This document shows, in pieces, positions 1 through 6,193 of a DNA stretch of 16,672 nucleotides. The stretch spans positions 1 through 16,672 of the forward strand of contig CALFZM010000089.1 of the NCBI GenBank assembly GCA_937952235.1, read 5' to 3'. Every line of letters starts with the position of its first letter. The stretch's first letter is position 1. Source of the DNA: an uncultured Opitutia bacterium (GTDB lineage Bacteria > Verrucomicrobiota > Verrucomicrobiia > Opitutales > Opitutaceae). A program made the position numbers and the translations under genes. A model generated the notes under the pieces. The model was given only the letters and a program-made list of their open reading frames with translations. It made no database searches and was not told the DNA's origin.

Positions 1-65
1 CACAATGGATAGTGTAGTGGCCTCCGAAGCCATTGATCCGGGTTCGACTCCCGGCATTCGCACCA
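1..65 (+). tRNA. tRNA-Arg (CCG), 5' end cut by the window
   Basis: The 3' part of a tRNA gene. The anticodon arm is GTGGC / loop CTCCGAA / GCCAT, which puts CCG at the anticodon and reads the arginine codon CGG. The T arm is CCGGG-TTCGACT-CCCGG, followed by the 3' acceptor strand CATTCGC, an A discriminator and an encoded CCA ending at 65. The window begins within the D arm, so the 5' acceptor strand and the start of the D arm are missing. An integrase gene begins 144 bp downstream, which fits use of this tRNA as the phage attachment site. Confidence 0.93.
25..65 (+). other. candidate prophage attachment site (attL) at the tRNA 3' end
   Basis: Tyrosine-recombinase phages commonly integrate into the 3' half of a tRNA gene and leave an intact tRNA next to their own integrase gene. 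That is the arrangement here: an apparently complete tRNA-Arg 3' half with its CCA, then int pointing away from it. The exact crossover core cannot be defined because the matching right-hand copy is outside the window. This is inference from position only. Confidence 0.4.
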
Positions 66-71
66 CCTCAT

Positions 72-110
72 GAAACGTCGTTTCTCCTCTAAGAGCCGCT
101 GGCCTAGAGG
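72..110. repeat. two small inverted repeats between tRNA and integrase
   Basis: GAAACG-T-CGTTTC at 72-84 is a perfect 6-1-6 palindrome. CCTCTA at 86-91 pairs with TAGAGG at 105-110 around a 13-base loop. They lie directly after the tRNA. They could be a weak tRNA terminator or protein-binding sites near the attachment site. Neither is followed by a run of T, so no function is assigned. Confidence 0.3.
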
Positions 111-181
111 GAATAAGACAGAAGAAGCTGTTCCCAGCGTTCCCGCTCTTGCCCCGGTTTTGACGGGTTTCCGTGGTTTTG

Positions 182-200
182 CTGCCAGCGAACTGCCAGC
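182..200. repeat. 8-bp direct repeat CTGCCAGC just before the integrase start
   Basis: CTGCCAGC occurs at 182-189 and again at 193-200, with start-to-start spacing of 11 bp, about one helical turn. The second copy overlaps the palindrome CCAGCTGG (196-203). The pair ends ten bases before the integrase ATG. Short direct repeats in helical phase beside an int gene could be integrase arm-type sites or a repressor operator. Chance is also possible at this GC content. Confidence 0.3.
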
Positions 201-209
201 TGGAATCGC

Positions 210-1589
210 ATGAAGATCGGCGGCCCATTTCTTGACCCGGCGAGGCTTCCGCCCGCGAAGCGCTGGTACCTCTCCTACTTCGTGCCGAAGAAGAATCCCG
301 ACGGCACGCTCGTGCTGCGCGAGGGCCGCGCGGTCCTCGAACGCAAGCGGCCGTACTTCGACTCCAAGGAGGAAGCCCAGGAGGAGAAGCCCGCGATCGC
401 CGCTCGCTACGCGGCCGCCGGCGTCAGCCCGGGAGGCGGAGTACTGACTCGCGAGCAGACCGCGGACTACGAGGCCGCACGCCAGATCGCGCCCGAAGTC
501 TCCGCGGCCGAGCTCGCACGCTTCTGGCGGCTGCATCACCCGCTGAGCGCCACGCGGAAGATTCGCGAGCTGGTGCCGGATTTCCTCGCCTCGATCGAAG
601 CGCGCCTGGGCAGGACGGCCGGTGTCGAGGACCTAAAGTCTCGCGTCGGGATCTTCGCGCTGACGTTCGGCGATCGGCTGCCGGAGACAATTTCCAGGAG
701 CGAGATTCTCCGCTGGCTCGAGAGCAAGCCGCGCGGTCCGCGTCACCGCGGCGGCCCTCCGCAGGGCCGGACGATCCTCAATCTCAAGCAAGCCGTCTGT
801 CGGTTCTTCAACTGGATGCTCGCACAGGATCCGCCGCTCGTGTCCCAGAATCCCGCGAGCCATATCTCGCGGGCGCAGCTGCCGAAGATTCGCGTCAACG
901 AGATCGAATTTCTCTCGCTCGATTCCTCCGCCCGCTATCTCCGCGCGCTCGAGCGGTACGACCCCGAGCTGGTCGCCCACGAGGTCGTGCAGCTGCTCGC
1001 CGGCGTGCGCGCGGATGACGAGATGGCGAACTTCTCCGGCGACTGGGTCTTTCCGGAGACCCGCGAAGTCGTCATTCCCGCGGCAATCGCGAAGACGGAA
1101 CGCCGAGAGGTCATCTCCACGCTCGAGCCGATCTTCTGGGAATGGTGGCACGCGTACGGCCGCCGCGGGATCTTGCGGCCAAAGAACTACCCGAACCGGT
1201 GGCGGCGGATCCGGATCCTCGCGAGCATCCTCGATGAACGTCGAGCCGACGAAGTCGCGGCGCTGGGTTGGGCCGCCCTCTGGAAGGTGCCGGAGGCTGC
1301 CTCCTTGCCCGCCTGGCCGTGGAATGCCCGGCGACGGACTTTCACCACGTATCACGTCGCGAAGCATCAGAATGCCCACGGCACCGCCCTGATCCTGCGG
1401 CACCGCGGCGAAGCGGAGACTCTGCACAACAGCTATCGCGGGCATGGTGTCACGCCGGCCCAGGGCACGCTCTACTTTGGCCAGGTGCCACGGAAGGTTC
1501 GCGATCCGATTACTCCGCCACTGGCAGCGCGGCCCGCACGCGGCATTGTCCGGATCCTGATGGAGCGCACTCGCGCGCCAGCGGCATAA
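210..1589 (+). CDS. int: tyrosine-recombinase phage integrase with atypical active site
   Basis: A 459-residue protein that would catalyse site-specific integration of the prophage at the adjacent tRNA-Arg. The N-terminal 100 residues are basic and arm-binding-like. The core-binding helices lie around residues 110-225, including a LNLKQAVCRFFNWM helix near 191-203. The catalytic half follows. R267 in GVRADDE matches the first catalytic arginine (family G-L-R-x-x-E), and K295 in IAKTERR matches the beta-hairpin lysine. The RRRTFTTYHVAKHQ segment (374-387) corresponds to the family pattern LRHSFASYHLAKHQ, making R375 the second arginine. H398 (TALILRHRG) is the third-box histidine and Y409 (NSYRG) the likely nucleophile. 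The histidine normally just before the second arginine is missing (W371-N372), and the usual LGH is LRH. Overall this resembles verrucomicrobial prophage integrases. Whether it is active is uncertain. A strong hairpin follows the stop codon. Confidence 0.88.
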   Translation: MKIGGPFLDPARLPPAKRWYLSYFVPKKNPDGTLVLREGRAVLERKRPYFDSKEEAQEEKPAIAARYAAAGVSPGGGVLTREQTADYEAARQIAPEVSAAELARFWRLHHPLSATRKIRELVPDFLASIEARLGRTAGVEDLKSRVGIFALTFGDRLPETISRSEILRWLESKPRGPRHRGGPPQGRTILNLKQAVCRFFNWMLAQDPPLVSQNPASHISRAQLPKIRVNEIEFLSLDSSARYLRALERYDPELVAHEVVQLLAGVRADDEMANFSGDWVFPETREVVIPAAIAKTERREVISTLEPIFWEWWHAYGRRGILRPKNYPNRWRRIRILASILDERRADEVAALGWAALWKVPEAASLPAWPWNARRRTFTTYHVAKHQNAHGTALILRHRGEAETLHNSYRGHGVTPAQGTLYFGQVPRKVRDPITPPLAARPARGIVRILMERTRAPAA

Positions 1590-1596
1590 CGCAGGT

Positions 1597-1626
1597 CCGG
1601 CCGCCGGGGTGATCCCCGGCGGCCGG
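1597..1626. terminator. perfect 13-bp GC hairpin, probable bidirectional terminator
   Basis: CCGGCCGCCGGGG (1597-1609) and CCCCGGCGGCCGG (1614-1626) pair perfectly around a TGAT loop. The hairpin begins 7 bases after the integrase stop, between the convergent integrase gene and tail operon. The stem is very stable and symmetric, so it could act on both strands. There is no clear T tract on either side (TTGGCG follows on the + strand), so it is not a textbook intrinsic terminator. It could instead block or stabilise transcript ends. Confidence 0.6.
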
Positions 1627-1650
1627 TTGGCGCGATCGCTCCGTTTATTC

Positions 1651-1671
1651 CGACCGCTCGAGCGGCGGTCG
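1651..1671. repeat. second inverted repeat in the convergent intergenic region
   Basis: CGACCGC (1651-1657) pairs with GCGGTCG (1665-1671) around a 7-base loop. Alternatively, CCGCTCGAGCGG at 1654-1665 forms a perfect 12-bp palindrome. It lies 67 bp beyond the stop of the last tail-operon gene, 24 bases from the larger hairpin. A terminator role for the minus-strand operon is plausible, but no T run follows on that strand. Confidence 0.4.
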
Positions 1672-1738
1672 CTACACCCCTCCCCTACTTATTTCGCGCC
1701 GGAGAGGCCGGACGGAGCATCCAGATGACGGGCGCAAT

Positions 1739-1933
1739 TCACTTCGCGGGTGGCGGCGTACCGAGTTCGGCAATGGTCTCTTCGACCGACCGCAGTACTG
1801 CGGAACACGCTGCCCGCGCTTCCCGCGCATCCTGCAGATCCCGCTCGAGCAAAAGAACCCGAGTGTCCGCCTGGCGCACACTGCGCTCCAACGCCGCGCG
1901 CTTCGCCTGCAGGCGTTCGATGAAATCCTTCAT
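1739..1933 (-). CDS. small coiled-coil protein, last gene of the tail operon
   Basis: A 64-residue protein of unknown function. Nearly the whole length (about residues 3-56) is predicted helix, rich in Arg, Glu, Leu and Ala with heptad-like leucine/valine spacing (ERLQAKRAALERSV, LLLERDLQDAREAR), so a coiled coil is likely. There is no signal peptide and no membrane segment, which argues against a holin. Its ATG overlaps the stop of the preceding gene as ATGA, so it is probably translationally coupled and expressed with the tail genes. It could be a small chaperone or accessory factor for the tail tip, but nothing in the sequence shows this. Confidence 0.7.
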   Translation of the reverse strand: MKDFIERLQAKRAALERSVRQADTRVLLLERDLQDAREARAACSAVLRSVEETIAELGTPPPAK

Positions 1934-2238
1934 GGGGCCCTCACCTTCTTCGCCTCGGCTGCGACAAGCTTCGCCTCCTCATCTGCCCGGCGCGCCTGCT
2001 CCGCCGCGACCCGGCGCTCGTCCTCCTGCACATCTTCCGTCTTCAGCGCGCCGCCCAGTGTCGCAAGCGCTTCGAACAGCTGGCCGTAAGTCGTCACCTG
2101 GATCGGTTCCGGCAGCGCCATCGCGGCGAGCTGCGCGGCGGTGCGAGTGACCGCTCGAGTGCGTTTGCCCTCGAGCACGTGGAAGTCGACGGCGAAGTCG
2201 CCGTCTTCACCGAAGAAAAAGCGGGCGCGAGTAATCAT
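1930..2238 (-). CDS. hypothetical tail-operon protein with charged C-terminal helix
   Basis: A 102-residue protein not recognised as a known family. The first ~65 residues look like a small compact alpha/beta domain (RARFFFGEDGDFAVDFHVLEG, then an alanine/leucine-rich helical part). The last ~35 residues are an Ala/Glu/Lys/Arg-rich helix (EDERRVAAEQARRADEEAK) typical of a coiled coil. It has no signal peptide or membrane segment. It overlaps the upstream host-specificity gene by an ATGA junction and the downstream coiled-coil gene by another. The position directly after the receptor-binding gene is where fibre chaperones are often found, but that role is only a guess. Confidence 0.7.
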   Translation of the reverse strand: MITRARFFFGEDGDFAVDFHVLEGKRTRAVTRTAAQLAAMALPEPIQVTTYGQLFEALATLGGALKTEDVQEDERRVAAEQARRADEEAKLVAAEAKKVRAP

Positions 2239-5200
2239 GGGGAGGTGTCGTAGGGGATGTAGAGCGTACCGTGCTGGGTGTTCACGATGAGCTTCGACCC
2301 CGTCGTGCCGCAGCGGAGCACGTTGGGAAGAGTCGCCGATGGATTGAGCTCGAGGCCGAAGCCGTGGATGTTGCCCGTGCCGTAGTTCTCTCCGCTGGAT
2401 CCTCCGCGCACGAGGGATGAATTGCGCAAGTGCACCGGGTGCGTCGCATCACCCCAAAGGTTGATGCCGTACGATTCCTGAATGTACGCGATCAGCGACC
2501 CAGCGGCGTCGAAACGCAATCGCTGCGAGCTGCTGAACACCACGTCGTCGCCGGCGAGGATGTCCCCTCCGACATAGAAGTCGTCGTCCGTGCGGAGCCG
2601 GTTCGAAGTTTCCCGATAAAGGTTGGTGTCCCCCGCCCAGGTGAGAATCGCGGCCGCTCCCGAACTCGTGTTGCCCGCGATGCGGAACAGCGTGGAACCC
2701 CCGCTGCTCCAGATATCGAGGATGCCCACGAGCTGGCCGCCAACATTGGCCACTTGCATGCCCCCGAGGAGAGTCCCGCCGTAGCGGGCAGAGACGCGCG
2801 CGAAGCCCGCGGCCGCGTTTTCAATCGCGATGTGGCCCGCGGCCGTGTTGCCAAACGTTGCCGCGCTGGCGACCGGCTTGTGGAACCGGTAGTCCCCGGT
2901 GCCGACGTCGACCTCACCGCGGAAGTAGCCATTGTTGGCAATCAGCGTGCCGTCGTCCTTCAGCTGCCAGCCCGCGGTGCCGCCAGAGGTGACGAAGTTC
3001 GCTGACTGGATGATCCCATGGTTCGCCCCATCGGTTCCGATGGTTAGCGTGCGCGTGATCGTGGCGTCTTCCGCGAGCAGAAGCCCGGTCGCGATCGCGG
3101 AGTAAGTCGCACCGTAGCTGATCCAGTCCGCGTTGGTTCCAGGTGGATCCCAAGTCGTGAGACCGTTCTTCCCCGGATTGTTCGTCGCCCAGAACTGGCC
3201 ACTGTAGAAGACCGCGTCGCGCCGCAGGCCTGGGACATAGTAGTAGGCCTTGGTATTGTCGTAGGGCCCACGGAACGGAACGCCCGGCCCATCCAGCCCA
3301 TCATTCCCGTCGTCGCCATCGTCTCCATCTGAACCCGGTGCTCCGGGGGTGCCGGCCTTGGCCTTCGTCAGGGTAAAGGTCTTCGCCACGTTGAACAGGC
3401 CAGCGACGTTGACGACTATTGCGACCAGTGCGGTGTCGGCGCTCATGCTGTCGCAGCGCACGGTGGCGTTGTCGCCCTCCTTTGTCGCCGTCGCGCTGGT
3501 ATGCGAGCCGAGCGAAACCGCGAACTGCCCCAGTCCCGGCGCGGAAGCGACGGCGCCGAGCGCCGTACCGCCGCGAAAGACCTGCACCGTCGTCTTCGCG
3601 GTCGAACCTGCACCGAGCTGCCCTGCGACGACATTGCCGGCAGCATCGGCCGCGACGGTGTGCGCGTAGCTCGAGAGCACCACCGCATACCCGGCAGCGG
3701 CAATCTCATCGTCCGTAATATCGGGGAGCTGCAGCGTGAGGCCAGCGTCAGGCTTCGCCAGTCCGACGGTGTCGACCGTGAACAGCGCCAACTTGAAGTA
3801 CTTCGTCGCGATGCCGGCGTCGTACACATTGGAGCCGTCGCGCACGTCGTAGAATTCGTTGTGCAGCGCCGCCCGGAGCTCCGAGCGGAGGAAGAGCCAT
3901 GCGGCGGCACCGTCAGCGTGCGCGACCGCGACCGTACCCTGGCGGCCGCGCAGTATCTCGAGGTCATACACCCCGGCCGAGATTACCGTGACGTCGCCGA
4001 CGCTGACCAGCTCGTCACCGACGAGCAGCACAAGCGCGTCGTCCACCTGGCCGATTGCACTCGGCGCGCGCGCCTGCAGCCGAGCGAAGTCGACGCTGGT
4101 CGACGCCACGCGCACGACCGACGCGCCTGAGAGGATGCCACCGTTTGTCACCGAACACTTCGCGGCAAAGAACCGTTGATCGAGCACACGATCGTAGCTT
4201 GAGCCGTCCGGGCTCAGCGAAAGGTACGCGCCGATAATGCCGTCGTGCGCGCGGTCGACGAGCGCCGCCACCTGGCGCGGCTCGGCGGCATTGAGCGAGA
4301 GCGCGAGTGATGTCGGCAGAAACCACAGCCTGACGTGCGAGGGATCGACCTCCCCGGGATCCGCCAGCGTCGGAGGCACGCGCGGGTCAACGGGCGCGAC
4401 ATACGGCGTCGGGAACGCCCCGCGCTCCCTCGTAACCTGCAGGAGATCCGCGGCAGCGCCGCTCCGGATTCGCCGCGCCACGACGCGGCATGGCAGATCG
4501 AGCGAGTGAGGCGCGTAGTCCCAGTTGAAGACGTCTCCGGGCAGGAGTGGTGAATTGTCGAGGCGCACGGCGCGCGACTTCAGGACGCTCAGGTGAATCC
4601 CGCTGTCGGGCGCGACGCCGGTCGCTTGCTCTGCTGCCATCGTCGCGGCTTGGGCAGCGTCGTGAATGAAGGGCCGGTCACTCCGTACCGGAGCCGAGAG
4701 GAAACCGGTCTCGCGGTTTGCCGGCACGTGAAACTTGGCCGACGCCTCGAGATAGCCGCGAAGCCAGTCTTTGAAAATGACGACGACGCTGGTCGCGCCC
4801 TGATTCCAATCGGAAAAGCTCCCGCCGCTCGGCTTGGCATCGAGGTCGTGTTCGGAGATCTCCGGCAGCGCGCCTACTGGTGCCGCATTGGGAAACCAGC
4901 CAATCCGCACCTGACCGCCGGCCTCGAACAGAAAGCCATCGACGTACGCGAGGATCTCGCTCAGCACTGCGGCCGCGTCCTTGACCTGCGAAAAGATCGG
5001 GTGGCATTTCACCAGGTCCCCGCTCCGCGTGCCGATCCCGGTCGTCTCGAGTGCGGCCGCTTGGTCGCCCCAGTGCGTGGCATCGAGCAGCGCGGGATCG
5101 AGATCGAGACCGCCACGCGATTCGAGGCAGAGACCGTAGATCGCGGCAAACGGGTTCACGCCGTACGGGTGCGAGTCGCCGGCCGGATAGGTGCCGACGG

Positions 5201-5732
5201 CGGGGGTATGCTTGCCGAGCTCGAGCGCGAGGTTTGGCAGGGACGTCACCCCCTGGCCGAGATCGATGTTCTCCCAGATCGCGACGACCACGCCCCGGTA
5301 AGCGGGATGGTCCTGACCGGTCGCCGCCACCAGGTCGGCGTGCGCCGTCTGCGCCTCGCTCCCGCGGTACACGCGCAGCTTCCACGCGGCGCCGAGCGCC
5401 AGCGAGGGATTGAGAACGAAGTCGTGATAGTCCTCCCCGCCGGCAAAGGTGTAGTCGAAGTTGGCGATTTCCTTGCCGTCAAGAAACACCTTCCCGATGT
5501 AGTCGATCGGGCCGGTGCGATAGCCGGCGGCGATCGAGCAATACTGCCACTCCGGCCGGCTCTGGCCGCCGTACGCGGTTCGCCAGTTGTAGGGCTGACA
5601 GAGCCAGTGCGACCCGAAGACGTCGCGGCCGTAGCCGAGCGGCACCGGATCGGCCTCCTTGTAGCTCGAGGCCTGCTGGAGCTCGGCTGGCGCGGTCGGC
5701 GGCAACTTCGGAGTCTTGGCGAGAAAGCTCAT
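2235..5732 (-). CDS. tail tip host-specificity / receptor-binding protein with collagen-like segment
   Basis: A 1165-residue central tail-tip protein, comparable in position to gp15 of the Rhodobacter gene transfer agent and to lambda gpJ. The N-terminal ~450 residues would form the hub/baseplate part that docks on the tail (Trp- and Tyr-rich segments such as GYGRDVFGSHWLCQPYNW near residue 33). The middle holds beta-sandwich, Ig-like stretches up to about residue 790. Eight collagen-like G-x-y triplets follow at 794-817. After them comes a segment resembling a small carbohydrate-binding module (about 821-870, with AVFYSGQFWATNNPG). The C-terminal ~290 residues, starting near GWQLKDDGTLIANNGYF (about 919), resemble phage fibre tips and probably contact the receptor. 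There is no signal peptide. It is coupled by ATGA overlaps to the NlpC/P60 gene upstream and the 102-residue gene downstream. Overall role is well supported; the individual domain calls are by eye. Confidence 0.85.
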   Translation of the reverse strand: MSFLAKTPKLPPTAPAELQQASSYKEADPVPLGYGRDVFGSHWLCQPYNWRTAYGGQSRPEWQYCSIAAGYRTGPIDYIGKVFLDGKEIANFDYTFAGGEDYHDFVLNPSLALGAAWKLRVYRGSEAQTAHADLVAATGQDHPAYRGVVVAIWENIDLGQGVTSLPNLALELGKHTPAVGTYPAGDSHPYGVNPFAAIYGLCLESRGGLDLDPALLDATHWGDQAAALETTGIGTRSGDLVKCHPIFSQVKDAAAVLSEILAYVDGFLFEAGGQVRIGWFPNAAPVGALPEISEHDLDAKPSGGSFSDWNQGATSVVVIFKDWLRGYLEASAKFHVPANRETGFLSAPVRSDRPFIHDAAQAATMAAEQATGVAPDSGIHLSVLKSRAVRLDNSPLLPGDVFNWDYAPHSLDLPCRVVARRIRSGAAADLLQVTRERGAFPTPYVAPVDPRVPPTLADPGEVDPSHVRLWFLPTSLALSLNAAEPRQVAALVDRAHDGIIGAYLSLSPDGSSYDRVLDQRFFAAKCSVTNGGILSGASVVRVASTSVDFARLQARAPSAIGQVDDALVLLVGDELVSVGDVTVISAGVYDLEILRGRQGTVAVAHADGAAAWLFLRSELRAALHNEFYDVRDGSNVYDAGIATKYFKLALFTVDTVGLAKPDAGLTLQLPDITDDEIAAAGYAVVLSSYAHTVAADAAGNVVAGQLGAGSTAKTTVQVFRGGTALGAVASAPGLGQFAVSLGSHTSATATKEGDNATVRCDSMSADTALVAIVVNVAGLFNVAKTFTLTKAKAGTPGAPGSDGDDGDDGNDGLDGPGVPFRGPYDNTKAYYYVPGLRRDAVFYSGQFWATNNPGKNGLTTWDPPGTNADWISYGATYSAIATGLLLAEDATITRTLTIGTDGANHGIIQSANFVTSGGTAGWQLKDDGTLIANNGYFRGEVDVGTGDYRFHKPVASAATFGNTAAGHIAIENAAAGFARVSARYGGTLLGGMQVANVGGQLVGILDIWSSGGSTLFRIAGNTSSGAAAILTWAGDTNLYRETSNRLRTDDDFYVGGDILAGDDVVFSSSQRLRFDAAGSLIAYIQESYGINLWGDATHPVHLRNSSLVRGGSSGENYGTGNIHGFGLELNPSATLPNVLRCGTTGSKLIVNTQHGTLYIPYDTSP
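3282..3353 (-). repeat. collagen-like Gly-x-y repeat in the receptor-binding protein
   Basis: Eight consecutive triplets, GTP GAP GSD GDD GDD GND GLD GPG (residues 794-817 of the host-specificity protein). Phage collagen repeats typically form a trimeric rod linking the tail hub to the receptor-binding tip. The repeat is acidic, with Asp in most y positions. A recombination or exchange boundary for the distal tip is plausible here because such repeats are often swap points. Confidence 0.85.
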
Positions 5733-6193
5733 GGTTCCAGGAGGCGGTACCGCGAACGGTGCAACTGCAGCTGAGCGACGGTCATCGCGCAGTAGCCCGA
5801 CGGCCGCGCGACGTGGTGCACCCAGCCGCCGATACGGAAGCCGGCGTGATGCTCGGTCCGACCTACGCGCGGAAACACGATGTCGCCGTCGACGTGCGGC
5901 TCGTCCTCTTCCACGCGCCGCACTCGGGCGCGCACATCGGGCTGCTCAAACCAGGCGCGAAACAGGCTCTCGTCACTGTGCTCGGCGTGATTGAGCGTAT
6001 ACGGCGGAATGGCGATCGTCGCGTCGATCGCGCCGAGTTCGAAAAGGCAGACTGCGAGGAAGCTCGCGCAGTCGACGCCCCCGCGCGGGCCTTTGACCCC
6101 GGAGCGACGGCAGAATGGCGTTCCCGCCCAGGAACGGCAGATACGCTCGAGTTCGGCCGCTCGGCCGCCGGCAAGAAAGTAATCGCGGGTCAT
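5729..6193 (-). CDS. NlpC/P60-family tail peptidase
   Basis: A 154-residue papain-like cysteine peptidase that probably cuts peptide cross-links in peptidoglycan at the tail tip during infection (RcGTA gp14-like). The family hallmarks are visible: WAGTPF (residues 22-27), the nucleophile C42 in GGVDCASF, the catalytic His in RTEHHAGF (H115 or H116) and a third polar residue in GWVHHV (H126/H127). DGDIVFPRVGR just before the histidine matches the family DG/GDLV strand. It has no signal peptide, as expected for a virion component. ATGA overlaps join it to the BR0599-type tail gene upstream and the host-specificity gene downstream, the usual order in siphoviral tail modules. It could double as a lysis enzyme, but its position argues for a tail role. 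Confidence 0.9.
   Translation of the reverse strand: MTRDYFLAGGRAAELERICRSWAGTPFCRRSGVKGPRGGVDCASFLAVCLFELGAIDATIAIPPYTLNHAEHSDESLFRAWFEQPDVRARVRRVEEDEPHVDGDIVFPRVGRTEHHAGFRIGGWVHHVARPSGYCAMTVAQLQLHRSRYRLLEP

Noticed and set aside
66..209. Possible small gene or excisionase between tRNA and integrase
   Set aside because: No credible open frame fits in 144 bp; only short repeats are visible.
633..1445. Minus-strand open frame of 270 codons inside the integrase
   Set aside because: The opposite strand encodes recognisable recombinase boxes, and this frame shows no motif.
4593..5774. Plus-strand open frame of 393 codons opposite the host-specificity gene
   Set aside because: Compositionally an antisense shadow. 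The minus-strand protein is coherent and is linked to its neighbours by ATGA overlaps.
5729..6193. NlpC/P60 protein as the phage endolysin
   Set aside because: Its position between the tail tip and host-specificity genes and its coupling by overlaps match the tail-associated peptidase instead.
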